DNA of 64,000 nt, taken from Oncomelania hupensis (lineage: Eukaryota; Mollusca; Gastropoda; Littorinimorpha; Pomatiopsidae). Shown here piece after piece: positions 1 to 13,118 of this stretch. Below the pieces are notes generated by a model. The model did not search any database. It saw only the letters and a program-made list of their open reading frames with translations, and was not told the origin of the DNA. Position numbers and translations under genes: made by a program. The stretch spans positions 28,943,182-29,007,181 of the forward strand of contig CM072511.1 of NCBI GenBank assembly GCA_036898135.1. The letters run 5' to 3'. How positions within the stretch are numbered: the first letter of the stretch is position 1; every line of letters starts with the position of its first letter.

Positions 1-237
1 CGAAAACGACGATTGTTAGAGCCAGAAAACGAGTGGGATAAGTATAAAAACGGTGGAGGAAGTACATGCTCAGTGAAAGAATGCAAAAAACAATCGTAGA
101 GGCCTGTATTTGTGGCGACTTCGGAGGTGCGTCGATCATCGACAGAAAGTGAAACAGGACCTGAAAACTCTAGTAGTTTTCCATAGCTTCGTCGTCGCAA
201 CCTTCACAAAACACGAAGTAACTGACTATGTTAGGCT
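1..237. other. Unassigned sequence, no gene seen
   Basis: I see no coding potential, tRNA-like boxes or tandem structure here. It runs up to the head of the first SINE and is probably intergenic or intronic. Confidence 0.4.
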
Positions 238-450
238 AGCGTTGTGGCCAAGTGGGCTAAGGCGGGACTAACTTGCATTGTCCACAAGCCAGAAACCAAT
301 GGCGCCTGACAGGTGTGGGTTCGAGCCAGCATCTGGGCGTTATGTTTTTCCGAATATTTTTCAAAAATTCACAAATAATGTTAGGTAGGTAGGGTTTAGG
401 CGCGCCACTAGCGATAGAAAGGGATAATAAACTGCAGCAAAAAAAATAAA
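238..450 (+). mobile_element. tRNA-derived SINE, family S1 (Leu-like head), internally deleted
   Basis: A Pol III A box (tggccaagtggg, 245-256) and a B box (ggttcgagcc, 318-327) sit about 70 bp apart with a long variable-arm-like insert, which resembles a tRNA-Leu type head. The same head and body recur at 34577, 41613 (head only), 42474 (headless) and 60919. This copy lacks the middle part, containing a ttctccgggtactccgg-type motif, that the copies at 34577 and 60919 carry, so it is deleted internally. It ends in A-rich sequence near 450. It is non-coding and depends on a LINE for mobility. Family membership is clear from the repetition; the tRNA-Leu assignment is inference. Confidence 0.75.
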
Positions 451-1480
451 AATATGTGAGGGTACGATACAGGTGGCCAGTGACACATGTTATTATTCTT
501 GAATATTTGGAAATAACTCACTAAAACACGCGGAGAAAAAAAAACCGGAAGTATTTTTCATAGAGGGGATTCCCGTTGGTGCATAGGATAGCAGAAAAGT
601 GTGAATACGCTGGCCGCGCCCGAGCGCTGTTCTAAAAGAAAAGGAGCACCTACTAAGCGTTTAAACTGTAGTTTGGGCATGCACTTGAACGCATACAAAA
701 TTAATGTGTTTCTGAGGGATGGGAGCCCCTTTGATTTTGTGCTGGTGGTGTGTGTTTGCGAGTGTGTGGGTGTGTGTTTTGAGACAATTGAGACATTTTA
801 ATGAGGCCACAAGGCCCACAACAAAGTGAGTTCACAGTTACAAAGTTCCAAAGCAGACATCACAAACGTTTAACATTCAAAGCATATACAAAGCAAAGCA
901 ATAGCAAAATTTCACGACAATAAGTAACGAATATATTACTCAGGGCTGAGTGCCAAACATTAGTCAGGAAAACATATTTCAAAACACATACATACCCTTC
1001 CCACACACACAAACACACGCCCACACCCACACACACAAGACACACATACATACACTGCAATCCACTGTTCTATGCAGAATGATCATCACAGATTTGCAAG
1101 AGCTGCAGCTCTATCATTGTATGCTTTGTATACAAAAGTACATAGTTGACTGATTACCTTCTGACTTGTGTTATTGAGAAGTAATGTGGGTGTGTGTGTG
1201 GGCGTGTGGGTGTGTGTGTAAAAAGACGCTGTCGAAGTTTTTGGCTGTTTGGAGCGTTGTGACAGAAATGCAATGAGCGCCGCGACATGTAGAAGGGAGA
1301 TACTCGTGTCAATGGAGCTGTGGGATGTTAACCAAGGCTAGCAAAGGGACACAACTACCGCTGCGCCGACCAATATTGAACGACAGTTGAACAGGAGATA
1401 ATAATAATCCTGTCAAGTTCGATCCCAGTGTAACTCCAGTCTCCTTGCCTGAAAACGAGGCTATCCATTCGGTAATTCTA
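451..1480. other. No recognisable gene; CA/TG-rich stretches
   Basis: This contains short CA and TG tracts near 1000-1050 and 1180-1220. The open frames crossing them are low-complexity. No motif, splice pattern or repeat family was recognised. Confidence 0.4.
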
Positions 1481-1498
1481 TTATTATTATTTTTTAAA

Positions 1499-1579
<81 letters not shown>
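1481..1579. repeat. (ATT)n microsatellite
   Basis: About 30 near-perfect TTA/ATT units, then AT-rich TTTA runs to about 1600. Confidence 0.95.
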
Positions 1580-1580
<1 letters not shown>

Positions 1581-1704
1581 TTATTTATTTATTTATTTTT
1601 AATTTTAATTTTAACGGTTTTTCTGTCTAATCACGGTGCTACAACTACCAGTTACTGCTGTTATTCTAACGCTCTGTCACTGAATAATAGTCCAGGTACT
1701 TGCT

Positions 1705-2000
1705 GGTGTGTCGGATAGCGCAGTGGTTGGAGCACTCGCTACTGTGTCGCAAGTTAAGCACCGTCCAGTGCGGTTAGCACTTGGATGGGTGACCGCAAAA
1801 CGTGAAGCGACAAATAACAACGCCCCCAGTTGGCTCAACTGTGACTGAGTACCTACTCCCTTAAGGGTGGGGAAGGTAAAGCAGCGAGGGGGAGAGATGG
1901 GCATCACCCTCATTACGCTGGCCCAAGAGAAGTGTGATCTCCAAAATCACGCTCCCCATACGGCCACAAGGCTATGGGACTGCCTTTACCTTTACCTACT
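1705..2000 (+). mobile_element. Composite tRNA/5S-like SINE, family S2, copy 1
   Basis: The head begins with a tRNA A-box-like string (tagcgcagtgg). It continues at 1751-1796 into a segment resembling the 5S rRNA internal control region: gttaagca, then ggttagcacttggatgggtgacc, where 5S rRNA has a very similar 'GGTTAGTACTTGGATGGGAGACC'. The body runs to a short (CTTTAC)n-like tail near 2000. A second copy in opposite orientation lies at 43066-43362 and shares head, body and tail, which shows this is a dispersed element and not a 5S gene. The 5S comparison is from memory; the two-copy structure is seen directly. Confidence 0.7.
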
Positions 2001-2387
2001 TGCTGGAAACATCTTTGGCAAAGTAAATGGACAGATTCATTGCACGAGTCGTCTTTAATTTCCGCTGGGAAATTCGCGACTGTCGTGCCACTTCCGATGC
2101 TCCACGGCCCCCCCCCCTCCCCCTCCCCACGCACTCTACTCCTCCCCCTCTCCCTCCCTCTTCCATACCCCCTGGGGTAATAATGTTGCTGACAATGGAT
2201 CATGAGTAAGCTTTATCGTCTGGTATTTCCAGGCTTATCTGGAAATACCTTGAAGCAGGCTGGAATCAGAACAAGCCAAATGTCGATCGGTCGGTCGTTC
2301 GGTCGGTCTGTCTGTTGGAAGCCATATCTCAAGATCTAGTGAATGGAATTTGACCGACCATTACCTAGGTTAATAGCCAGCCTACCG

Positions 2388-2805
2388 TACCATCACGATG
2401 GTCTAACGGGAGTGCTTTGGCTTGCGGATCTGAAGGTCCCGGGTTCGAGCCCTGTTCCGGGCCATTGTGTTGTGTCCCTGGGAAAGACACTTTACTCCCG
2501 TTTCCTACTCCTTCGGATGAGAGTATAAACCGAGGTCTAGTCTGTGTGTCGCATATATTCCATCATAACGGAGTTTAAGGATCCCGACGCTCATGTCCTA
2601 GACGGGGGAATGCCGGTAACAAGAACACACCCAGCATGCACTTGGTCCTTCTCCCCCAACCCTGGCTGGCCAGGATAGTGCTCAGTTGTCCGGGCGTCAG
2701 ACCATGCGCCCAAAGGTTAGATCCTGTATTGGCCAGCGCCTAGAGTCTGGTTAAGTACGGCGAGACAAGTGCGCTATAAAAATCCTCAATAATATTTTTT
2801 TTTTA
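2388..2805 (+). mobile_element. tRNA-derived SINE, family S3 (Gln/Glu-like head), near full length
   Basis: The A box lies near 2397-2410 (gatggtctaacggg) and the B box at 2442-2451 (ggttcgagcc). The body includes tgtgtccctgggaaagacac, a motif that I recall from many animal SINE bodies, then a 3' region ending ggccagcgcc...gcgctataaaaat and A/T-rich tail. The same body recurs at 28850 (-), 39400 (-), 58150 (-) and 60466 (+). Open frames across it are incidental. Head identity is inferred; the repeat family is certain. Confidence 0.8.
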
Positions 2806-3072
2806 AATCTACTCTTTTCTCTACTGCAATGGTCAAGATCACTGGAGTCGTGTGTAGGTAAACACGTTTCGCTCAATATTTCAAAAACGGCTAAAGCGAT
2901 TTTGTTGAGTTTTGATAAACGGGCACTTCAAATCATGGGCCATCCTTCGGTAGCAGTCAGGTTGTCGAACAGGCGGTCAGTCCGTCGCTTCGAATTTTAT
3001 TTTGAATGGTGGTGTGCAGCTGCAGAACATCTTCATCTTTACATCACTACAGTTGCTGTGTACTAAACCTTA

Positions 3073-3148
<76 letters not shown>
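3073..3148. repeat. (AAT)n microsatellite
   Basis: About 25 AAT units. It abuts 3150-3640 and may be the 3' tail of a minus-strand retroelement fragment. Confidence 0.95.
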
Positions 3149-3149
<1 letters not shown>

Positions 3150-3640
3150 GTGTTTTTTTATAGCGGGTACTCCAGCCTACGACCAGACTCACCGCGCTTT
3201 ACATAGTCAATACATAAAAATACATGCACTCGATCAAACATCGCTTTTGTTACGATACACCAAAAGACGGAACAGTAAAAGAACTATTTACAACTATGTA
3301 CAAAATGACAAAAAAAAGACAAAAATAGAATAGCAAAAACTTATTCACAGCTATTTATATGCCCGGATAGACCCCAGGAAAGGAAAACAGTATAAATATT
3401 TACAGCCGTGTAAACACTTACGGATCAGACAGAAACAAAAGAGGAGAGAATGGCAGCGGGATACAAATCAGTCTGAATAATGCAGTTTGAAGAGGTGGGT
3501 TTTGAGGGCCTTTTTGAATGCCTGTGTTGATTGTATGTTGCGGATATGGGAGGGAAGGGAATTCCACTGCTTGGGTGCAGAGTAAGCGAATGCACGTTGG
3601 CCGTATGTCTTAGTGCGGGTTAAGATTGGGATCTATCGGG
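3149..3640 (-). mobile_element. Possible retroelement 3' fragment (minus strand)
   Basis: Read on the minus strand, the end adjoining the (AAT)n tract has a tgtaaagcgc...tataaaaa arrangement followed by (TTA)n. This is the same 3'-end style as the LINE fragment at 15600-15650. No translated domain was recognised. Assignment rests on this tail similarity only. Confidence 0.35.
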
Positions 3641-3924
3641 GGACATTCAAACACCAGTTGTGTCTCTTTCACACTTTATAAACTTTAGGTATTTTGTTCA
3701 TCGGTGTGACAACAATGCAATTTCCCTGAAAAACTCATTCTCCCCTCCCCCCGCCCCCAAACCTACCATCCACTCCCTCTCCCCCCTCTCCTTCCCCTGA
3801 AAAGAAGACAATGGGTCCCGACAGGAAGTCCTCTCCACGATCGCACAAACAACTGCTGCCCTGACTAGATTGAAGCTCATTTGAAAAGACAGGACCATCA
3901 ATCTACACCCCAAGGTAAGGCTGC

Positions 3925-4350
3925 TGCGCTCCCTTTTCATCTCATCGTCATATACGGTTGCGAAACATGGCCCCTCACAGCAGACCTACAACGAAGAATA
4001 CAAAGCATGGAGATGAGGTGCATTTCCTATACCCAGCACATCACCAACGACGAAGTCCGACAGACCATCACACAAGCCTTTGGACAACACGATGACATGC
4101 TCACAGTGGTAAAGAAACATCAGGCCTTGCAAAGGACATCCTGCAGGGCACGGTGCAAGGAGCCATAAGATGAGGGAGGCAGAAAAAGAGGTGGGAGGAC
4201 AACATCAAAGAATGGACTGGCTTGACACTGAGCGAAGCCATGAGGGTTGCTGAGGACAGAGAAAGATGTAGTATGATGGTTAAACGATCATTTGTGGTGC
4301 CCCAACGACTTTCGAGTTACGGGATAGGATAGGATGGGATGATGACGTCA
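3925..4350 (+). mobile_element. RTE-like LINE, 3' end of reverse transcriptase ORF (decayed)
   Basis: A conceptual frame contains YGCETWPLTADLQRRIQ and MEMRCISYTQHI, typical of the C-terminal part of RTE-type reverse transcriptase ORFs. It is followed in shifted frames by RWEDNIKEW and AMRVAEDRER-like strings. The 3' end carries ggataggataggatggga, a short tandem tail. Copies at 22238, 42238 and 53061 (all minus) share the terminal protein region, and the first two share the (GGATA)n-type tail. Frameshifts and truncation show it is dead. RTE assignment is from remembered family features. Confidence 0.7.
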
Positions 4351-4910
4351 CCCAACATGCTTTTTTTTTTAAATTTAGATAAGGTTTACTATTTCCAAAA
4401 CTAAATACCAAGTTCCACAAAAATCTCCAGAACTAAAAATAACAAACTAACATCCATGCTACTCCGATCCTTTAAATAAAATCCTACCTAAGGTAGCAGT
4501 GAGAGCTGCCAACGTAATCGGAAACAACAGTGGACGACCGAAATAGAATTCCAGTGAGGACAAAAGCAAAGCTCTTGTCCGTTTGCTGTCAGCAAAAAAG
4601 CAGTCACTTCCAGGCTAGGCCCACACACAGAGTTTAGCTGACACTGGCCGAGTACCCCCTCAACAAGCGAGAGGCCAACGTAAGCCTCGGCTACGTCTCA
4701 GCTACGCAGTTTGATCTAGATTTTCGTTTAGTACATTTATATCCCAGGACAGCGGAGTGCATAGGGGATGTGATCTAGACCAGGAGCATTCACTGTTGCG
4801 CGGTGGGAAAAACAGTTTTAGTGCTGTTGTACGCTGTGATGGAAAAAAAACCAAACGAATCCAACGACGCTAGTTTTGAGAACATTCTCATTTTTGTGTC
4901 TTGTTTATGA

Positions 4911-4912
<2 letters not shown>

Positions 4913-4958
<46 letters not shown>
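4913..4958. repeat. (CT)n microsatellite
   Basis: About 22 CT units followed by CCCT and GT-rich runs. Confidence 0.9.
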
Positions 4959-4961
<3 letters not shown>

Positions 4962-5068
4962 CCTCCCTCCCCCTCGCGCTCTCTCTTGTGTGTGTGTGCG
5001 ATGTGTGTGTGAACGCGCGCGCGCGCGTGTGTTTTGATAACTTACGTGTGACTGGATCTCGCAATCTA

Positions 5069-5224
5069 ATGGCCAGTCTTAACTGGAAGGCTCGTGGAGG
5101 TTCACGAACCTGTTTTTTCGAGGTTCACAGATCCCAAAAGGTTCAGGACCTTAGGTTCGGGATCTGAGACCCTCGAAGAAAAGGTTCGTGAACCCTTACG
5201 AACCTTCCAGTTAAGACAGGCCAT
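5069..5224. mobile_element. Foldback / MITE-like imperfect palindrome
   Basis: The left arm (5069-5140) starts atggccagtcttaactgg and the right arm (5153-5224) ends ccagttaagacaggccat. The arms are about 80% complementary over some 72 nt with a loop of about 12 nt. The block contains gttcacgaacct palindromes within each arm. No coding capacity is present. It looks like a non-autonomous foldback or MITE; no clear target duplication was found. Confidence 0.65.
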
Positions 5225-5399
5225 TTGGGACAACTGCAATTTCAATGCAAAATTTACTCTAAAGACGGATCTTACTGCACTGTCTGTCAGAATGTAAATC
5301 TCAAAAGATTTTAATCTTGAAAAAAAAAAAGAAGAGAAGAAGACATTGAGAAAAAATGGACATGTAATGTTTTGTAATCAATAGGGCAGCATTCCTTTT

Positions 5400-5765
5400 C
5401 ATCCTGATCTCAGGATGTCCGTTCCGACCGCTTTCAGCACAATGAATCGGTCTCATTCAGGCGAGCTTTGACAGTGCCCAATTTGTGACGCGTAAGGCGT
5501 TTCGGGTAGTGGTGCAGGATGAATCTGTCGATGCCACAATCGTATAGTCTTGGCACGTCACTTCGCAACCGGATAATTCACGCGCCGTGGAGACTGTATC
5601 TATTAAAGTCAGCCCCATGTCCAATCGCTGCATGAAATGTTAAACACATTGTGACTGCTCTCAATTGAGGAGAGAGCATGGCATCCTGTAGTATTAGTAT
5701 TATGGCTGTGTTGGAGCTAGCTAGCCTTTTTCAATCCAACTTTGAAAATGCCTTGAACATTTAAC
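5400..5765. other. Unassigned, no gene seen
   Basis: The sequence has moderate complexity, with no tRNA boxes, long frame or tandem repeats. Confidence 0.4.
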
Positions 5766-5768
5766 CTT

Positions 5769-6155
5769 CGCTATTTTGCATCTTATTAATCCGTCGTGTA
5801 AAGAAAACTACCCATATTACACAAAGAAGACAATATTCACATTTGTACGACTTGTGAAGAAAACTACCCATAGCGGAAACGTAAAGGAGGGGTCCAAAAT
5901 TGTGCAGGAGTCTCTCTATTTCATCTATGTGTGTGTGTGTGTGTGTGTGTTTTTGAGAGAGAGATAAAGAGATAGAGATTGCCTGGTAGACTATACAATT
6001 GTAGGCACACAATTCAACTCGGTGTCATTTTATTAACTTCAAAGGATTTCAAGGACATCTTTTGCAGGACTTGTAGAGGTTCTCATTATTTTGTTACTAT
6101 CACCTTAAGTACTCTGACGCTGGTAATACTGAAAAAATAAATAAAAGAAAATATC
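5769..6155. repeat. Dispersed duplication DD1, copy 1
   Basis: This segment matches 44414-44910 along its length: gaagaaaactacccata near the start, a GT/GA microsatellite in the middle, and gaaaatatc at the end. This copy has one 56-bp-type unit where the other has about three. It could be part of an unrecognised transposon; no protein was found in it. Confidence 0.75.
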
Positions 6156-7872
<1,717 letters not shown>

Positions 7873-8048
7873 AGTGTTAGCCATCTCTATTCTTCTGAGG
7901 TTTAATAATTTATGGTTTGAAGTCGTAGACCTACATCTGTGTATAGCGGTAGTGTGAAGTCGAGGCCATGTTTGCTACTACAAAGCGACCAATCTCGGTG
8001 TTGAATCACTGACAGCTTACTCTTTTTGTTACCACAAACTTCTGACCC

Positions 8049-8050
<2 letters not shown>

Positions 8051-8103
<53 letters not shown>
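8051..8103. repeat. (GAT)n microsatellite
   Basis: About 17 GAT units, then interrupted GAT-rich sequence with a gatcctactgagt string repeated at 8119 and 8144. Confidence 0.9.
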
Positions 8104-8326
8104 ATGACGATGATGATATGATCCTACTGAGTCGATGATGATGATCCTACTGAGTTGATGGTGATGATGATGATAACGATTATGATGACACAAGGAGGAG
8201 GAGAATGGGGAAGAAAACTTGAATTGCACACTTACCAAGACTGCGTTCATAGCGATTGCGTACCTGTTTTGATCGTCATACAGTTGACAAATTGCTGTCA
8301 CCCGGGCAATAGATAGATGGACAGAC

Positions 8327-8526
<200 letters not shown>

Positions 8527-8559
8527 AGATAAATAGATAGAGAGAGAGAGGGAGAGAGA

Positions 8560-9180
8560 GAGACAGACAGACAGAGACAGAGAGATTGATTGATATATTG
8601 ATAGTTCAATCTCAAATTGTAAGCCATTGTATTAATCACGTTTTAATTATTTCATGTTTTCCCATATTTATTCACACCCAAAATTTATAAAATATCCTTA
8701 AACATGACATATTCACTTCATGCTGACCGGGTCCCAAGCCTTTATACTCGATAGTAACAAAAAACATGTGATATTCAATTAATTTTGTATGTGAATAAAT
8801 CATACTGATTGTGGTTAAATCACCAGGCACCACGCTTTTAGAAGGTGACAGGTGACCGGACCACAATCTTTTTCTTTTATATTAATTTTGATTAGTTCTG
8901 ATCTAACAGTATATATTTTTTTTTAATATTTTATAATTATTATTATTTGCTTTTGTACTCCAGCGTCATTTATTTTGATCAATGATAATCCGATTTGGTA
9001 TGAATTTAAAATGATGGCCCGTACAAAAAGAATAGTTTCATGTGACTTAATTCATTTGATACGGTTGAACGGGAAACGAGGATTTTAAAGCCCTGAAGTG
9101 ATTTCTACCTGTTGTCGATGTCCTTGCGGGTTACTCAAGCGTGGTATTGATTTTGTTTTCGCTTTCAAACCCGAAGTTCC
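8560..9180. other. Unassigned AT-rich DNA, no gene seen
   Basis: Nothing recognised apart from short AT-rich and GACA runs. Confidence 0.4.
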
Positions 9181-9185
9181 ATTTG

Positions 9186-9199
9186 GAGAGAGAGCGAGC

Positions 9200-9246
<47 letters not shown>
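9186..9246. repeat. (GA)n microsatellite
   Basis: About 25 GA units; further GA-rich sequence follows at 9380-9435. Confidence 0.9.
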
Positions 9247-9248
<2 letters not shown>

Positions 9249-9857
9249 GGAGGGAGGGATGGAAAGAGAGAGGAACAGAGAGAGGCAAAGAGAGAATATT
9301 TTATGACCTGAAGGGAATTATTTAAGCATTACTTTGCTAATCTTACCATCAGTCCTGCTTTAATTTATTCACACATTTAAACAGAGAGAGAGACAGACAG
9401 ACAGACAGAGAAAGAGAGAGAAATAAAGAAAGAGAGGGGGTGGGGGGAACACAATTGGGTTTCTTGTCACATTGGTGTAGTTATTTAAGATGTTGATGGG
9501 ATGGGCATGTTGCTTTTGTCAGATAATTGAGTCAGGGGCGGATTTTGGGGGAGTGCACTTGTGCACGTGCACACCCCCCTAGCGGTCAAAAAAAAAAAAA
9601 GGAGGGAGAAAATGAGAAGAAAGAAGATTAAAAAAAAAGCTATACTATTTCTCACAAACCACACTGTTTCATGTACCTCCAAATTAGTTTTTTTTAAATT
9701 ATTTATATATTTTTTTTTCAGCTGTAATAGTAAGATATTCCACAATAAGTTTGATGTCGCAGCTTTCCTCATTTTCTTGTTCAATTTTAACCAAAGAGGT
9801 TTATCGTTATCCCTCTTTGTTTTTTTCTTCTCCAACAGTACTGTATTCTCTAACATC

Positions 9858-10852
9858 ATGCTCAGTTCTGAACCAAATAGGACATGCTGTAATCCCTTGC
9901 CACCAACTACTCAAACACCAAGCTCACACTCCTTAAACTCTTTGCTTGCTTTAGCTCTACTACTTTTGCTGGTCTGCGGAGATATAGAACTCAATCCAGG
10001 GCCTAACCCATATCATGAACTAAAAATTATTCATTTGAACTGTAGAAGTTTTCCACGACATAAAAGTTTAATTGAAGCTGAAAGTCACAAGTTTGACATC
10101 ATTACTTGTTCTGAAACGTTGTTTAATCCTTCCCACACAAGTAATGAAACTGACCTCCAGAATTTCCATCCCCCAGTTAGGTTAGACAGAGTCAACCAGG
10201 GTTGGGGTGGTGTTGCTATCTATGTTAAATGTCATCTCGTTTGTAAACCTAGACCAGATCTCTATATACCCAACTTAGAAACAATATGGATAGAAACCCA
10301 GCTAAACAACGAACCATTACTAATAGGATCCTTTTACCGTCAACCTAGTCTGTCTGTTGAATACTGGAATTTAGTTCAAGAAAGCCTTCGGAAAGTCAAC
10401 AACACGGGCTGCAAATTCATAATACTAGGTGACTTCAATGACGACTTCAACTCTCCCTCTAAACACTTGTTAGATACCCTCAATATGTTTAGTTTAAATC
10501 AGCTTACAAACTCAGACACAAGAATAACTGAAACTACTAGCACCTGTATTGACTTAGTAATGACACAGAGCACCAATTTAGTTAAAAACGTAGAAGTACT
10601 TCCTGAAATTTGCAGTGATCACTGTGTACCGTGCGTTACAGTTACCAACAGTATCAACACAAAATGTTCATATACAAGAACTATATACAATTATGATAAA
10701 CTAGACTCTAACCAATTCTGTAATATGCTCTCAGAAATAAATTGGCACGAAAAGATCACAACAGGGAACATACACAAATGCGCCGAAGATTTCGCTGCGT
10801 CTTTTTTTGATATAGCCTGTAAATGTATGCCTGTGAAAGTGGTCACTATACG
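9858..10852 (+). pseudogene. LINE ORF, leader plus endonuclease part (up to the frameshift)
   Basis: I chose the Met at 9858, because codons upstream to 9561 translate to K-rich and F-rich low-complexity sequence crossing poly-A and poly-T runs. From 9858: residues 1-25 are polar, 26-40 hydrophobic (SLLALALLLLLV), and 41-49 are GDIELNPGP, a 2A-like motif. The endonuclease follows at about 55-270 with catalytic-type residues N61 (HLNCRS), E86 (CSET), D192/N194 (GDFN) and S253-D254-H255 (SDH). This family nicks target DNA for target-primed reverse transcription. The frame runs to a stop at 10868, but the RT frame takes over about 15-20 nt earlier, so the end given is approximate. All key residues are present. 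Confidence 0.85.
9960..10004 (+). promoter_or_regulatory. 2A-like translational recoding (ribosome-skipping) motif
   Basis: The codons at 9981-10004 read D-I-E-L-N-P-G-P, an exact match to the D-x-E-x-N-P-G-P consensus. It is preceded by a leucine-rich hydrophobic run, as in known 2A contexts. Skipping would occur between Gly48 (9999-10001) and Pro49 (10002-10004), releasing a 48-residue leader from the endonuclease-RT. Published work describes 2A-like motifs at the N-termini of APE-type LINEs in sea urchin and molluscs, some overlapping a signal-sequence-like leader. The motif is seen directly; activity here is inferred. Confidence 0.85.
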
Positions 10853-13113
10853 TAGCCTGGTTAACTAATGAAATCCGCCACGCCCTTAAAAGAAGATATA
10901 CATTATTTAAACATGCCAAACAAACCAATAAAACCAACGATTGGAAAGCATATCGGCAATTTAGAAACCAGGTGACGCATAAGATTAAACAAAGAAAATT
11001 AGATTTTTTAAACGAATTAGACCAAAAGGCATCTGACCCTACACAGTTTGGAACCAAGGACTGGTGGAAATTAGTTAAAGCTTTTATGAACAAAAAGGGC
11101 ATCTCCGATAGCATACCACCAATCCTATTCAACGGAAAACTATGCAATACCAATGAGGAAAAAGCAAATGCTTTTAATGAATATTTTATCCAACAATCAA
11201 CCTTAGAAACACCTGATGACAACCCTCCCGAGCTGCCTTACCTAGAAAATGAACTTAATGAAATTGTAATTACCCCATCAGAAGTAGCCAAAGTTATAAA
11301 ACATCTAGACCCAAATAAAGCTGTTGGCCCAGACAAAATTCATAACAAATTACTGATAGCAGCGGTTGATGTAATCTCTGAATCGTTAAGTCTACTTTTT
11401 AACCGCTGTTTGTCGGAAGGACTGTTCCCAGAAACTTGGAAAATAGCACATGTCACGCCAATTCACAAAAAAGGTCCCACTGAATTATGTACTAACTACC
11501 GTCCTATCTCACTTTTAAGCTGCATCGGAAAAATCCTTGAACGTTGTATCCATATCCATTTGTATTCATTTTTGAACAATAACAATATTCTAACTCAATC
11601 TCAGTCTGGATTTATACATGGCGATTCTACTATTAATCAGCTAATTTTTATTTATAATGACATATGCCTGGCCTATAACAACGGAACAACAAACCAATCT
11701 ATCTATTTCGATATATCCAAAGCTTTTGATAGAGTATGGCATAAGGGATTATTAGCTAAACTAGCAGCTATAGGTATAAGAGGCAAACTTCTTCAATTTT
11801 TTGTTGACTATCTTAAAAACCGTAGACAAGCCGTCGTCATCAAAGGCAGTAAGTCAACCTACAAACCCATCTCCGCAGGCGTACCTCAAGGGTCTGTCTT
11901 GGGACCTTTATTATTTCTTGTATACATTAATGATATTGTTGTAAACATTGAATCCATCATCAAACTCTTTGCTGACGACACTAGCATATCTCTAGCCCTA
12001 AAAAACCCTGACATTCGAGCCGAAATTCTAAATTCAGACCTAGAGAAAATTAGTAATTGGGCTAAAAAATGGAAAGTAATTTTCAATGAACAAAAAACCG
12101 AACTCTTAACCTTTAAACGTGACACATTGCCAAACTATCCTCTAATATTTAATAGCACGACTTTGTCTGAAACTGATCACCATAAACATCTAGGCCTGAC
12201 ATTGCAAAACAATTGTAAGTGGGATATACACATAAATAGCATAATTAAGATGGTAACTCTTCTACTGGCATGCTTACGGTCATACAAATACAAACTGTGC
12301 AGAAAAGCCCTCGAAGTCATGTATAAGTCCTTTGTTTTACCTCATTTTGATTATGGCGATGTAATATGGGACAATTGTACTGACGCTCAAGCTACTTCAC
12401 TTGAAAAACTTCATCTCGAAGGGATTAGAACAATTGTAGGGGCAGTAAAGGGAACTAGCCATGAATCCTTGTACAGGGAATCCGGGTTCTGCCCATTGAA
12501 AGAAAGACGTAGGCGGCACAAACTACTTACCTTCCATAAAATGGTCAATGAGCGCTGTCCTGAGTATCTTTCTGACTTGGTCCCACCGCTTGTCTCGTCA
12601 GTTAATCCTTACCACCGTCGAAGGCCTTTCGAGCGTAGAGTCCCCGCACACAACATTGAAATCTACAAAAATTCCTTTATCCCCTCTTCTACTATCATGT
12701 GGAATGAGCTCCCTGAGGAAATTCAAGTCAATCCGTCAGTCAGCCTATTTAAACGACATCTCTCTAAAGACGACTCTGCAGTCCCGCCTTTTTATAATCA
12801 TGGTGCACGACAACAACAAATTATCCATTGCAGGCTTCGGCTGGGTGTAAGCAACCTTAACTACGATATGTATCGTCGCCATTTGATAAACGACCCGATT
12901 TGCCGTTGCGGACACCCGGCCGAAACGTCTGAACACTTCCTGCTTTTTTGTCCTTTGTTTGACGATGCCCGTATTCAAACGATTGGTCTTCTTGATCCTA
13001 TCCTAAGGGAAGTTAATACCTTACTCTTTGGAAATGCTGAATTGTCATTGCAAGAAAATGCCAAGACGTTTTCAACTGTTCATACATTTTTACTTTCATG
13101 TAACCGATTCTGA
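10853..13113 (+). pseudogene. LINE ORF, reverse transcriptase part (after the frameshift)
   Basis: The frame is open from just after the frameshift; numbering below is from the Met at 10972. RT motifs are in order: NYRPISLLS (175-183), YFDISKAFD (fingers/palm), GVPQGSVLGP (303-312), and the catalytic FADD box (333-336; DNA 11968-11979), where the usual Tyr is Phe. A C-terminal cysteine-histidine motif C644-x-C646-x8-H655-x4-C660 resembles the CCHC found at the C-terminus of several LINE clades. The ORF ends in TGA at 13113. No internal stop breaks it. The protein would copy its own mRNA at the nicked target. Only the upstream frameshift separates it from the endonuclease. Confidence 0.9.
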
Positions 13114-13118
13114 CCGCA

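Noticed and set aside
1751..1796. 5S rRNA gene
   Set aside because: Only the internal control-like core matches; it is embedded in a two-copy SINE with a non-5S body.
2388..2528. Short protein-coding frames over SINE copies (also 29099-29364, 60559-60774)
   Set aside because: They coincide with S3 SINE sequence and are not conserved as frames.
2500..2560. Hammerhead-ribozyme-like ggatgag...ccgag in the S3 body
   Set aside because: The conserved CTGATGA and GAAA core strings are not both present, and no stem arrangement fits.
9561..9857. An earlier Met for the LINE ORF
   Set aside because: The extra 99 codons cross poly-A and poly-T runs and give K-rich and F-rich low-complexity sequence; the Met at 9858 precedes the leader and domain.
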